DNA of 64,000 bases from Bacillota bacterium (lineage in GTDB: Bacteria > Bacillota_A > Clostridia > Christensenellales > Aristaeellaceae): positions 65,549 through 129,548 of the forward strand of contig JAEZSP010000002.1 of assembly GCA_023421735.1 (NCBI GenBank), read 5' to 3'. Made by a program: the position numbers and the translations under genes. The notes beneath the pieces are model-generated. The model saw only the letters and a list, made by a program, of their open reading frames with translations, was not told the origin of the DNA and made no database searches. Positions 44,233 through 53,116 of this stretch are shown piece after piece. Every line of letters starts with the position of its first letter. Position 1 is the first letter of the stretch.

Positions 44233-45285
44233 GTTGATTTCCTTGACCAGATCAACCATCTGGCTTGCCTCGCCGCACGTGGCGCAGCTGTACCACAGGA
44301 TGGTCTTGCGGCCTTTGAGATATTCTTTTTCCCGCTCGACGTCCGCGCGTGACACGGTGATGATGGGAATCTTTCCGTCAAAACAGCCTTCATATTCCTT
44401 GAGAACATCGATGGGCGCGGGCTGATTGGGGTCGCGCGTGATTTCGATGTATTTGCACGTTCCGAGCGAACCGATGGCAGGCAGCGCCTGCCGACCCACG
44501 GCGTGAATGTGTGCCTGCGCGCTGTCGTAGCCTGCGATCAGCCGCCTCACATATGGGAGGCCGAATTCCTCATACTGCGCGGCGGAGCACAGGCAGGAGG
44601 CGTCCTCTGAAAAGTGGCCGATGGCGTGGCCGGGCATCATGATGCCGTAGCCGCTGAGCGTGCAGCCGCGCACCATGCCGACGATGTCGAATTGATGATC
44701 GATTGTCCATTTGCCCGCTTCGAGGCAGAATTCGCACAGCCGATGCACGTTCTCCGGCTCGTCGTAGAGATCATAAAACAGATCGTTGCCGCGGATGGCG
44801 TTCGCCATGTCCATCGGCGCCTCCACGCCGCGCAAGGAAGGGAGGAAGCCGAGCTCCTTTGCGCGTTCTTTCAGGTACCGCATGCTGTTTAGAAGCATCT
44901 GGAAATTTGCGTTGTCCTCGGACAGCGTCAGTTCATCAAAGCGCGACCAATCCGTCAGCGGATGGTTGTGATAGGACGTATTTCCCCCGTATTTCACCAC
45001 GCCGCCCACGAACGAGCTATGTTCCGCGATACCGAAATAAGGTGCCATATAGGGGATATAATCGTCCGCAATCCCCGCGCGATTTGTCCACATCTGCCGA
45101 AAACGCGCGACGCTTTCTTCCATATACGCGTGCCAATCGCGCGGGAAATCCCAATCCTCAAGCTTTCTTTTTGCCGGGGGTTCGATTTCAGAGATGCTCT
45201 TGACGTGCAAGAGCGCGCCCGTCTTCACGTCCTCATCCGCAAAGCGGATATTCCGATCGAGTACCGCGTCCAGATCTTTTCGCAT
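44218..45285 (-). CDS. Uroporphyrinogen decarboxylase (URO-D) family protein
   Basis: A 355-residue protein behind AAAGGGGCG. It has the URO-D barrel pattern (GVEAPMDMANAIRGNDLFYDLYDEPE, split by a helix; DASCLCSAAQYEEFGLPY; HAVGRQALPAIGSLG). It lacks the heme-pathway hallmark PVWLMRQAGR, so it is not a heme enzyme. Such proteins are often corrinoid methyltransferases (MtaA/CmuA-like) or are of unknown function in sugar and glycoside clusters. Two late cysteines (WYSCATCGEA) could bind metal. It follows the AEC transporter gene by 26 bases. Confidence 0.75.
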   Translation of the reverse strand: MRKDLDAVLDRNIRFADEDVKTGALLHVKSISEIEPPAKRKLEDWDFPRDWHAYMEESVARFRQMWTNRAGIADDYIPYMAPYFGIAEHSSFVGGVVKYGGNTSYHNHPLTDWSRFDELTLSEDNANFQMLLNSMRYLKERAKELGFLPSLRGVEAPMDMANAIRGNDLFYDLYDEPENVHRLCEFCLEAGKWTIDHQFDIVGMVRGCTLSGYGIMMPGHAIGHFSEDASCLCSAAQYEEFGLPYVRRLIAGYDSAQAHIHAVGRQALPAIGSLGTCKYIEITRDPNQPAPIDVLKEYEGCFDGKIPIITVSRADVEREKEYLKGRKTILWYSCATCGEASQMVDLVKEINDGAH

Positions 45286-45311
45286 CGTATTCGCCCCTTT
45301 GGGTTCTTTTT

Positions 45312-46253
45312 TTATTGCATTGTTGCAGCCAGCACGGCGAAGCCCACCACCGCAACCAGGGTCGAGACCGACAGCACGGACGAAACGTACGCGCGCTGAT
45401 CGGCGTCGTCTGCAAACACGGGCAGGACAAACGGCGGCGGGAGGAGGAACATCAGCATGATCGCGCCCGCGAGCGGCTTCTCATATCCGAAAAGGCCGTT
45501 CGTGATTGCGAGCATCGCTCCCATCATCGGCAGCATGATCACGAGTCGGACGGCGACGACCTGCATGGTCTGCGACCACCTGACATCCTTGAATACAAGA
45601 TCGTAGCCGATTGACAGCAAGATCAAAATGCTCGTCGGCGCCCCGATGAATGTCACGCACGCAGCGAATACGCCTGTGGCGCCGCTTGGCATGAGCGCGC
45701 GGTAGAGCCCGGTTGCGCCGAGCAGAACCCCCACGAAAATCGCCACGATGATGGGCGATTTTACCATTTCGCGCAAGAGCGTTCCGCGCGTCGCGCCGGG
45801 CGTGTCCAGATTTAAAAGCAGTTTATACAGCGTGAATATAAAAAGCACGTGACCAAGATCGACGAGCGCAAAGTTTTGCACTGCATCCGTGCCGAAGAGA
45901 ATTGCATATAACGTGTAGCCCAGTAGGCCCGCCTCAAATCCGGTCGTCAGAAACGGCACGAATCGGGACGGCATGGGAAGAAGGCGTTGCGCGAGGCGTC
46001 CAAGTGCCCAGCAAGAGACGCAGACGGCGAACATGATCAGCGGAATGACGATGCTGCGCAGGCTGTAATCGGCGGAAGCGAACGCGCCCAAAAGCACCGC
46101 AGGCAGCGTGATCTCGATGGCAACGCGCTTGAGCGTGTTTACGCCGTCGCGCGTCAGGAGATTGCGCGTGCGGCAAAGGATGCCGATAAAGATCGCCACG
46201 ATGACCGGGAGGACCGTCTGGAAAACCTCGATCACATGTCCCACACCCTTCAT
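45312..46253 (-). CDS. AEC-family (auxin efflux carrier-like) transporter
   Basis: A 313-residue protein with about ten membrane segments; ILCRTRNLLTRDGVNTLKRVAIEITLPAVLL is the usual first-helix region (family pattern, split at LTRDG). It exports or imports organic acids such as malate. The start is uncertain: an ATG at 46253 is used, a TTG at 46259 and a GTG at 46235 are possible, and none has a strong ribosome site. It is co-transcribed with the URO-D gene. Confidence 0.8.
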   Translation of the reverse strand: MKGVGHVIEVFQTVLPVIVAIFIGILCRTRNLLTRDGVNTLKRVAIEITLPAVLLGAFASADYSLRSIVIPLIMFAVCVSCWALGRLAQRLLPMPSRFVPFLTTGFEAGLLGYTLYAILFGTDAVQNFALVDLGHVLFIFTLYKLLLNLDTPGATRGTLLREMVKSPIIVAIFVGVLLGATGLYRALMPSGATGVFAACVTFIGAPTSILILLSIGYDLVFKDVRWSQTMQVVAVRLVIMLPMMGAMLAITNGLFGYEKPLAGAIMLMFLLPPPFVLPVFADDADQRAYVSSVLSVSTLVAVVGFAVLAATMQ

Positions 46254-46270
46254 ATCCAATCTTTATAAAC

Positions 46271-46299
46271 AATATAGCATAACGAGCCGCCGGATACAA
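46271..46299 (-). promoter_or_regulatory. Promoter of the AEC/URO-D operon
   Basis: On the minus strand: TTGTAT, 17 bases, TATATT. The predicted start near 46264 leaves a very short leader, which is one reason to doubt the most upstream start codons. Confidence 0.5.
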
Positions 46300-46385
46300 T
46301 GCGTTTTAAAAAAACAGGAGCTTCTATTGCTATTTATGATGCATTTGACAGGAAGGCGTACGGAGCGAAGCGGATGCACCATAAA

Positions 46386-46411
46386 CCGCCACCCGGCAAG
46401 ATGGCCGGATG
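46386..46411 (-). terminator. Weak terminator-like hairpin after the GH127 gene
   Basis: A stem of CCGCC..CCGGC with GCCGG..GGCGG (one mismatched pair) follows the GH127 stop by about 20 bases. Only TTTAT follows on the minus strand, so termination may be partial. Confidence 0.4.
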
Positions 46412-46430
46412 GCGGCAATGAACGATGCAA

Positions 46431-48110
46431 TCAGTCGACGATGGGGTACACGTCGAACGGCTCGTCGTCGATGTCCATGTAGGTGCGATACTCGTGATCG
46501 GCGTCGCCCCTGAGCCGCAGCCGCAGGCGCGCGCCGTCGGGACTCATCAGCTTTGCGGGCGCAAACCATGCGCCGGGATCGGCGGGATCGAAGTGCACCG
46601 TGACGGGGTTCGGCGCGCCCGTCGCCGCAAAGAGCAGCGGGCCATACTCCACCGCGTAACGCTCTTTGCCGATGATTTCCTCGCCGCCTGTGTATTTGGT
46701 GGTGCGCAGTTGGAAGGGGAAGTCCATCCGGAACACATCGCCCGCCTTGACGTTTTCGTGTGTCTCGTAGAATGATTTTCCGTCGGCGCGCGACCAGCGC
46801 GGTACGCGCAATTTCAGCGTGAACGGCTTTTCGGCGGCCTCGATGCACACGACGACGCGGCTCCCCTCCGGCAGTGCGGATTCGACCGATAGTCTGACGC
46901 CGTTGGGTAAATCCGCTTCGCTCGTCGCATACATGTCCACATACACCGCGTCGCTCGAATAGGTATAGAGAAACTGCGGCAAAAGCCCGGCCAGCCGCGT
47001 TCCCACGGAGGCGCAGCACGTCGCGCGGTCGAGGTAGCGGTAGTCCTTGGTGCGCTGGAGATAGTTGCAGTAATGATAACCCGCGCTGCCAACCTGGGAA
47101 GCGAAGAGCACGTTATAGATCGAATTCTCGATCTCATCCACATAATGCGCTTCATCCGGGAACAGGCGGTGCATGCGCTGATTGAGCAGAATCCAAAAGC
47201 TCGTGGAGCACAACTCGTTATAGCGGCGCTTGGGGTCGAGCCAGTAGCAGCCGGGATAGTAATGATCAAACTCGCACATGCTGATGCCGCCGCCCACATG
47301 CTGCCACTTGTCTTCGTACATGCAGAGCGCTGACTTGACGGCGTCGATGTAAATCTGCTCGCCCGTGGCGCGATAAAGATCTAGGTAGCCCTCGAGGGTC
47401 GTGAGCAGCGTCGCGTGCGGGTGGTTGCCCGGATGGTCGTAGATTGCGCGGTGGTCGCCCGCGATCAATTGTCTGAGCCACCAGGTTTCCTGATAGTGAT
47501 CGATGGCGACCTGCATGTCGTCCCACTTGCCGCTTGGCGCATCGTACATGCGCGTGTTGGCGAGGATGCCCTGAAAGCCGAGGTTCATGTCCTTGACAAA
47601 GGGAAGGAGATCGCATGTATTGAAATAGTCGGACATATCGCGCGCCAACCGGAAGCCCGCTTCTTCGCCCGCATAGCCCGCGTCGAGAAGTCCGAACGTG
47701 ATCCACGCGCGGGTGTAGTTGGGGTATTCCTTCGTTGCAAATTCCGCGCGCGGGATGGGGATGATAAAGCCGTCGTCGTCGCGGCAGCTTTCCATTTCGG
47801 CAAGCAATGCGCGCGTCATCTTCCGCAGCGTTTCATCCTCCTGCCACAAAAGCGCCGTTCCCGCGCCCATCATGAACTCGCCTGCCGTCTGTCCCTTGAG
47901 GTTATTCTCAAAGTGTCCATGCTCCCCCGCATAGGGTACGCCCGGCGCGGGTTTTCCCTTGTGGATGCGATACCAGTAGAGCATCCGATCGACGTCAAAA
48001 TCCTTCAAAAATTGAATGTTGTTTTCAAATACGCGCTGAAAGCGCCCGCCCGTGAGTCGCACGCCGCCCATTGGCGCATCAAGCTGATATGCCACCTGAT
48101 ACTTTTCCAT
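46431..48110 (-). CDS. GH127-family beta-L-arabinofuranosidase-like hydrolase
   Basis: A 559-residue cytoplasmic protein; MEKYQVAYQLDAPMGG at 48110 follows GGAAGG. GH127 landmarks are visible: GHFENNLKGQTAGEFMM, the glutamate-cysteine pair in YNELCSTSFW and the CCASVG pair (C365, C366) near the family's zinc-bound nucleophile cysteine. In characterised members these hold a zinc thiolate site that cleaves beta-L-arabinofuranosides, for instance hydroxyproline-linked arabinose. Some relatives act on other sugars, so the substrate is inferred. The gene is divergent from the AraC regulator across a gap holding the LacI-type operators. Confidence 0.8.
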   Translation of the reverse strand: MEKYQVAYQLDAPMGGVRLTGGRFQRVFENNIQFLKDFDVDRMLYWYRIHKGKPAPGVPYAGEHGHFENNLKGQTAGEFMMGAGTALLWQEDETLRKMTRALLAEMESCRDDDGFIIPIPRAEFATKEYPNYTRAWITFGLLDAGYAGEEAGFRLARDMSDYFNTCDLLPFVKDMNLGFQGILANTRMYDAPSGKWDDMQVAIDHYQETWWLRQLIAGDHRAIYDHPGNHPHATLLTTLEGYLDLYRATGEQIYIDAVKSALCMYEDKWQHVGGGISMCEFDHYYPGCYWLDPKRRYNELCSTSFWILLNQRMHRLFPDEAHYVDEIENSIYNVLFASQVGSAGYHYCNYLQRTKDYRYLDRATCCASVGTRLAGLLPQFLYTYSSDAVYVDMYATSEADLPNGVRLSVESALPEGSRVVVCIEAAEKPFTLKLRVPRWSRADGKSFYETHENVKAGDVFRMDFPFQLRTTKYTGGEEIIGKERYAVEYGPLLFAATGAPNPVTVHFDPADPGAWFAPAKLMSPDGARLRLRLRGDADHEYRTYMDIDDEPFDVYPIVD

Positions 48111-48193
48111 ATTCGATTCCTTCCTTTGTCGTCGCATTCGCCCAATTTACGAAATATTCACAGACAGCCGGTTGGCGTTCGTTTTATCTCTAC

Positions 48194-48220
48194 ATATTAA
48201 CGATAATATTAACGATCACA
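48194..48220. promoter_or_regulatory. LacI-type operator plus adjoining half-site
   Basis: ATATTAACGATAATAT (48194-48209) is a near-palindrome centred on CG, the usual LacI-family shape. A second, weaker TATTAACGATCACA (48207-48220) overlaps its end. The identical 16 bases recur at 49117-49132 over the lacI promoter. Placement between GH127 and araC suggests LacI control of one or both. Confidence 0.7.
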
Positions 48221-48230
48221 TTTAGTTCGC

Positions 48231-48260
48231 TTGACGAACTTTACTGGAATATGATAACAT
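48231..48260 (+). promoter_or_regulatory. Candidate promoter of the AraC regulator gene
   Basis: TTGACG, 18 bases, TAACAT. The -35 box sits in a small inverted repeat (GTTCG..CGAAC, 48225-48239). Confidence 0.4.
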
Positions 48261-48330
48261 ATTTACCGTCAGAACACAATGCACGATCCGATACTGCGTT
48301 TGCATGATTTGCGACCGGGAGGAAGAAAAA

Positions 48331-49095
48331 GTGACTTGGACTGATGGAATTATTGTGAAGCGCGTCCGGTTGGACGAGCCGTTTGACGCGCAGGGCACGG
48401 CTGCGGAGTTCGTTCTGGTGCAATGGGAAGCGGGCGACGAGCCGTGGCGTTGTCTTGTGGACACGCGGCTTTCTTCCGCGCACGATGTGATGCCCAATCC
48501 GGGGCGGAGTGCGAGCTGGGTTGAATTGAGTGGGCTGGAGCAGTTTGTCAAGTGCTTCAAGCCGCCCCTCAACGTGCCGAACGTTCCCCTCGATCCCCTG
48601 CCGATGCTTCTCAGACTTCGCGCACTCCGATCTGAGATGTATGGATGTTCGCAGCAGAAGGAGGAGTGCGTGCGGCTGACGGCGTCGCTTCTCATGATGG
48701 AGTGTCTGCGCCAGTTGCCGACGGACGAGCCGTGCGAATGCCCGGTTGAGCGGCGGCTCGAGCTTGTGATTCGTCAGATGCTCATCGATTACAGCGATCC
48801 CTGGAGCGTGGGGGAATTGAGCGAGATGATCCACGTTTCCCCCTCCTATTTCAATCAACTCTGTCGCCGGTTATTTGGCAAAAGCCCCATCGATATGCTC
48901 ATCGAGCGGCGCATTGAAATCGCGCGTCGGCTTCTGCGCGTGCCCGGAGAGAGCGTCAAGAGCGTTTCTCAGGCCGTCGGCTTTTCAGACGTCTATTACT
49001 TTTCAAGGCTTTTCAAGAAGCGGTGCGGCGTCTCACCCACCGGATATATGCATGAGGAAGCGGATCATGGACGATCCGCGACACCTTTTGCATAA
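48331..49095 (+). CDS. AraC-family transcriptional regulator
   Basis: A 254-residue protein; the GTG at 48331 lies 8 bases after GGGAGG. The C-terminal ~100 residues are the double helix-turn-helix (WSVGELSEMIHVSPSYFNQL; AVGFSDVYYFSRLFKKRCG; SPTGY). The N-terminal ~145 residues are a short sensory domain I do not recognise. It lies between GH127 and lacI, so it probably activates the glycoside-use genes. Confidence 0.87.
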   Translation: MTWTDGIIVKRVRLDEPFDAQGTAAEFVLVQWEAGDEPWRCLVDTRLSSAHDVMPNPGRSASWVELSGLEQFVKCFKPPLNVPNVPLDPLPMLLRLRALRSEMYGCSQQKEECVRLTASLLMMECLRQLPTDEPCECPVERRLELVIRQMLIDYSDPWSVGELSEMIHVSPSYFNQLCRRLFGKSPIDMLIERRIEIARRLLRVPGESVKSVSQAVGFSDVYYFSRLFKKRCGVSPTGYMHEEADHGRSATPFA

Positions 49096-49103
49096 TTGCG
49101 CAA

Positions 49104-49132
49104 TTTACTTGCCTCAATATTAACGATAATAT
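49104..49132 (+). promoter_or_regulatory. lacI promoter overlapped by its operator
   Basis: TTTACT (49104-49109), 17 bases, TAATAT (49127-49132). The 16-base operator-like sequence (49117-49132), identical to the one at 48194, covers the -10 box, so the regulator probably represses itself and the operon behind it. A second palindrome, AATTGCGCAATT (49094-49105), overlaps the araC stop. Confidence 0.65.
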
Positions 49133-49158
49133 ACACTTGAGTTAACGGGAGAACGGAT

Positions 49159-50163
49159 ATGGCAAAAAACAAACCGACACTGAAGAATATCGCGGAACGG
49201 GTGAATGTCACCATCAACACAGTTTCGCTGGCGTTGCGGGATTCTCCGCTGGTCCTTCCGGAGACGAAGGCGAACATCCTGAAGGTTGCCCGGGAAATGG
49301 GATACGTACACAACGTGCTCGCAGGTTCGCTGCGATCGGGACAATCCCACACCATCGCGATCCTATTTGGCGACGTGGCGAACCTCCTGTTTGCGCAGCG
49401 CATCAAGGCGCTCGAACGTCTCCTGCGCGAAAAAAAGTATCAGGTGCTGATCCTCAATACCGAGGAAGATCAACGGGTTGAGGCGCGGGCGATCCGCACC
49501 GCGGTGAGCCATCAGGTGGACGGCATCGTGCTTTGCCCCTGCCAGCAGGGAAGGGAGAGCCTCGCGCTTCTGGAGCAATATCACGTTCCATGCCTGCTCA
49601 TGGGACGACAGTTTGAGGGCGAGACGTGCGATACCGTCGTATGGGACGACTTTGAGGGCGGGCGCCGCGCGACTGCGCATTTGATCGAATCGGGTTGCCG
49701 TTCCGTGGTGTTTTTGAGCGGACCGGACTTCATATCGTCGGCGCGTCTGCGGCGTGCGGGGTATGAAGAGGCCATGCGTGCGGCGGGGCTTTCCCCCGTG
49801 ACGGTCAGCGCGGATTCGATGTCCGGCGGCGTGAACCGCGCGCTGGACGAACTGAACAAAAATGGCGTCGGATACGACGGACTCTTCGTCTTCAGCGATC
49901 TCATGGCGCTTGAGGCGTCGAGCTGGCTGATGAAAAAGGGCTTGCGCGTACCGGAGGATGTGGGCATCGTTGGCTTTGACGACATCCTGTCCTCGGTCAG
50001 CCTGCCATTTGAGCTTTCGTCGGTCGCTTCCGATCGTCACAGGGAAGCGGAGATTGCGGTGGAGCTCCTGCTGCGCCGCATTGCGCAGCCGGATACGCCC
50101 CCACGAATCGATCGACGGCCCGTGCGCCTCGTTGTGCGCGCAAGTTCTAGGCATGTAGGCTGA
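49159..50163 (+). CDS. LacI-family transcriptional regulator
   Basis: A 334-residue protein behind GGGAG. The N-terminal helix-turn-helix reads PTLKNIAERVNVTINTVSLA, followed by the hinge helix region (HNVLAGSLRSG). The rest is the periplasmic-binding-protein-like effector domain (SVVFLSGPDFISSARLRRAG; DVGIVGFDDI). The effector is unknown, probably a sugar. It leads the operon for the glycyl radical enzyme, its activase, the Opp importer and GH36. Confidence 0.9.
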   Translation: MAKNKPTLKNIAERVNVTINTVSLALRDSPLVLPETKANILKVAREMGYVHNVLAGSLRSGQSHTIAILFGDVANLLFAQRIKALERLLREKKYQVLILNTEEDQRVEARAIRTAVSHQVDGIVLCPCQQGRESLALLEQYHVPCLLMGRQFEGETCDTVVWDDFEGGRRATAHLIESGCRSVVFLSGPDFISSARLRRAGYEEAMRAAGLSPVTVSADSMSGGVNRALDELNKNGVGYDGLFVFSDLMALEASSWLMKKGLRVPEDVGIVGFDDILSSVSLPFELSSVASDRHREAEIAVELLLRRIAQPDTPPRIDRRPVRLVVRASSRHVG

Positions 50164-50209
50164 ATGAAAGATGCCGCGTCCGCATTGTATGGGACTGGGA
50201 GGGGATCAC

Positions 50210-52273
50210 ATGAATCAATTGATCGCACGACAGCTTGCATGGATCAATGCGCGCGCCCACAGAAAACTGCGGCGCACCCTGACGGCGGATGAATGGAACG
50301 GCGTCTGTGCAGAAATTCAAAATCCGGCGCTCCCGATGATCGAGCGGCATACGCGTAGGCTCGAGAGACTGCTTGAGATGGAGACACCCCATCTTTTGCC
50401 GGACACGCAAATTCAGTTGATCCGGACGATCTCTGATTTTCCGGACATCTACGCGCCCGGCGAAATGGACGAGATCAGGAGCGATCATTTCATCCACGAG
50501 CGGGGCAAGGTCAACAACGTTGCATGCGACTATGAGGCCGTTTTGCGCGAAGGGCTCGAGGGCAGACGTGCGCGCTTGGCGAAGGGGATCGAAGAGGCCG
50601 CGCCCGAAGAAGCCGCTTGGGCGGCGTGCGTTTCGCGCACACTCGATGCCACGGAGGCGTTTGCGGACCGATACGCCGACTGCGCGGAACGGGAGGGCAT
50701 GGGGGACCAGGCCGCGATGCTCAGGCGGGTGGTTCGACGCGGCGCACGGACGCTTCTCGAGGCAATGCAGCTTTTCCGCATTCTGCATTTTGTGCTTTGG
50801 GCGTCGGGCTCCTATCACAACACCGTGGGCCGATTCGACCAGTACATGTATCCCTATTATCAATCCGATCTTGAAAAGGGCATTCTCGACGACGAAAGCG
50901 CACTGAACCTGATCGAAGACTTCTTCCTGACATTCAACCGCGATTCGGATTTGTATTTCGGCATCATGTGGGGTGACAACGGTCAGAGTCTCGTGCTCGG
51001 CGGTTGCAAACCCGACGGTTCGAGCGCAGTCAACGCCCTGACCTATATGGCGATTCGCGCCAGTCTCGACCTTCATCAAATCGATCCTAAACTCAATCTG
51101 CGCTGCGACGAAAACACGCCCGACGATCTCTACGAATTGGGCACGCGGCTCACCCGCGCCGGCATGGGCTTTCCGCAATACGCGAACGACGCGGTCGTGA
51201 TTCCCGGGCTGATGGCGCTGGGTTATCGACAGGAGGATGCACGCAACTACGTGGCCGCCGCCTGCTGGGAATTCATCGTGCCCGGCGTCGCCATGGACAT
51301 CACGAACATCGGCGCGGTATCGCTTGCCGAGGTGACGCGCGAAACCATCGTGCAGGGGATTTTGGAGGCACAGGACTTCGGTGTGCTCAAAAAAATCTGG
51401 GCGGAGAAGCTGCGTGCGCGCGCAAAAGCGATCAACGATGGGATTCGGAATCTGTACATGGAGCCGGCACCCTACCTGTCGGCGCTCATGACCGACTGCC
51501 TTGAAAAGAAGCGCGATATTTCTCTGGGCGCGAAGTACAATAACTTTGGCTTCCACGGCACCGGCTTTTCATCGGCTGTCGATCAGATGGCGGCTGTGGA
51601 AAAGCTCGTGTTCCGCGAAAAGACCGTCTCCAGGGAACGGCTTCTGGACGCGCTCGAAACAAACTTTGAAAAGGATGCTGCGCTGAAGTACCTCTTGCGC
51701 CACGATGCGCCCAAACTGGGGCGCGACATTGCCGTCAAGCCTCTCGCGGAGGAACTCGTCGACCTGTATGCGGATTCGCTTGTCGGGCTCAAAAATGAGC
51801 GCGGCGGCCGCATCCGCGGCGGGACCGGCTCCGCCATGTATTATCTGTGGCATGCGGAACATTTGGGTGCGACGGCCGACGGACGGGTGTTTGGGGAGCC
51901 GTTGCCCGCGAACTTTTCGCCGAGCCTGTTTTTGCAGGATGCCGGCGTGTTCTCGGTGATCACGGGCTTCACGATGAAGAACCTTTCGCGTCTTCCCAAC
52001 GGCGGGCCGTTCACACTCGAACTGCACGACACGATCTTCCGCGCGCCGGACAGCATCGAAAAGGTTGCGCAACTCGTCAAGGCATTCATCCGCATGGGCG
52101 GACATCAGATCCAGCTCAACGCCGTGAACACCGAGAAGATGCGCGATGCGCAGATTCATCCGGAAAAGCACGCGGACCTCGTGGTGCGCGTCTGGGGTTG
52201 GAGCGGGCACTTTGTGGAGCTGGAAAAGCCGTACCAGGATCAGATCATCGCGCGCACGGAATTTGCGCTTTAG
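50210..52273 (+). CDS. Glycyl radical enzyme of unknown substrate (pyruvate formate-lyase family)
   Basis: A 687-residue protein; the ATG at 50210 follows GGGAGGGG. It has the family's barrel, a thiyl-radical cysteine C352 in the unusual ACWEF context with E354 two residues later, and the glycyl-radical site G663 in RVWGWSGHF (family pattern RVxGY). GGHQIQLNAVN and TADGRVFGEPL are also typical. At 687 residues it is shorter than pyruvate formate-lyase or the diol, choline and hydroxyproline dehydratases (roughly 760-850). The C-x-E pair fits a dehydratase or lyase rather than pyruvate formate-lyase (Cys-Cys). The reaction is not known. The activase follows 3 bases later. Confidence 0.85.
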   Translation: MNQLIARQLAWINARAHRKLRRTLTADEWNGVCAEIQNPALPMIERHTRRLERLLEMETPHLLPDTQIQLIRTISDFPDIYAPGEMDEIRSDHFIHERGKVNNVACDYEAVLREGLEGRRARLAKGIEEAAPEEAAWAACVSRTLDATEAFADRYADCAEREGMGDQAAMLRRVVRRGARTLLEAMQLFRILHFVLWASGSYHNTVGRFDQYMYPYYQSDLEKGILDDESALNLIEDFFLTFNRDSDLYFGIMWGDNGQSLVLGGCKPDGSSAVNALTYMAIRASLDLHQIDPKLNLRCDENTPDDLYELGTRLTRAGMGFPQYANDAVVIPGLMALGYRQEDARNYVAAACWEFIVPGVAMDITNIGAVSLAEVTRETIVQGILEAQDFGVLKKIWAEKLRARAKAINDGIRNLYMEPAPYLSALMTDCLEKKRDISLGAKYNNFGFHGTGFSSAVDQMAAVEKLVFREKTVSRERLLDALETNFEKDAALKYLLRHDAPKLGRDIAVKPLAEELVDLYADSLVGLKNERGGRIRGGTGSAMYYLWHAEHLGATADGRVFGEPLPANFSPSLFLQDAGVFSVITGFTMKNLSRLPNGGPFTLELHDTIFRAPDSIEKVAQLVKAFIRMGGHQIQLNAVNTEKMRDAQIHPEKHADLVVRVWGWSGHFVELEKPYQDQIIARTEFAL

Positions 52274-52276
52274 GCG

Positions 52277-53116
52277 ATGAAAGGTCTGGTTTTTGCCATC
52301 GAGGAGATGGCGGTGCACGACGGGCCTGGACTGCGCACGACGATTTTTCTAAAGGGATGTCCCCTGCGCTGTCAATGGTGCCACAACCCGGAGGGCTGGG
52401 AGATGCGCTCCCAGCGGGTGAAAAATCCCAATGGCTGCCTGCACTGCGGCGCATGTGCGATGCCATGTGAAACGGCCTGCGGGGCATGCGGAAACTGTCT
52501 TGCGCGCTGTCCGCGCGGGCTGATCCGCATCAGCGGCAAATGGTGGGATGCGCGTGATCTGGCGGAGCGGGTGCGCGCGAACGAAGCGCTTCTGCGCGCG
52601 GGCGGCGTCACGATTTCGGGCGGCGAGCCGCTCATGCAGCCGGGGTTTCTGGTGGAACTCCTGGACGTGCTCTCCCCGCTTCATCGCGCCATCGAAACGA
52701 GCGGTTACGGTCGCGCGGAGGACTGGGAAGCGGCGCTTGCACGCCTCGAGCTGGTCTATTTCGACGTGAAACTCGTCGATTCCGAGAAGCACAGGCGGTA
52801 TACCGGTGTCGAAAACGGTCGAATTCTGCATAATCTCAAAATCCTGAAGGAGCGCGGCGTGCCCTTTATCGTGCGCATTCCAACCATTGCGGGCGTGAAC
52901 GACGACGCGGAGAACATGACGGCGACCGCGCGCCTTTTGCAGGGCGCGGATGCCCTCATCGGCGTTGAGATTTTGCCCTACAATCCCTACGCGGGCGCGA
53001 AGTATGCGCTGCTCGCAAAATCCTATGAATATGCCTTTCAAAGGCCATCGGCGGAGGTACTTGATGCGGCGCTGCGGGTTTTTGAAGACGCGGGCATCCG
53101 CGCAACGATTCGCTAA
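52277..53116 (+). CDS. Glycyl radical enzyme-activating radical SAM protein
   Basis: A 279-residue protein 3 bases after the enzyme gene. The radical-SAM motif is GCPLRCQWCHNPEG (CxxxCxxC). An insert with eight cysteines (CLHCGACAMPCETACG, then CGNCLARCP) binds auxiliary 4Fe-4S clusters, as in activases of dehydratase-type glycyl radical enzymes. TISGGEPLMQ is the GGE motif for SAM. It should abstract hydrogen from G663 of the neighbouring enzyme in the cytoplasm under anaerobic conditions. Confidence 0.92.
   Translation: MKGLVFAIEEMAVHDGPGLRTTIFLKGCPLRCQWCHNPEGWEMRSQRVKNPNGCLHCGACAMPCETACGACGNCLARCPRGLIRISGKWWDARDLAERVRANEALLRAGGVTISGGEPLMQPGFLVELLDVLSPLHRAIETSGYGRAEDWEAALARLELVYFDVKLVDSEKHRRYTGVENGRILHNLKILKERGVPFIVRIPTIAGVNDDAENMTATARLLQGADALIGVEILPYNPYAGAKYALLAKSYEYAFQRPSAEVLDAALRVFEDAGIRATIR

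Noticed and set aside
44218..45285. URO-D protein as a heme-biosynthesis enzyme
   Set aside because: The N-terminal heme-pathway signature is missing and there are no heme genes nearby.
50210..52273. Calling the glycyl radical enzyme pyruvate formate-lyase
   Set aside because: Pyruvate formate-lyase needs two adjacent active-site cysteines; here the site is C-W-E, and the length and activase insert fit the dehydratase-like group.
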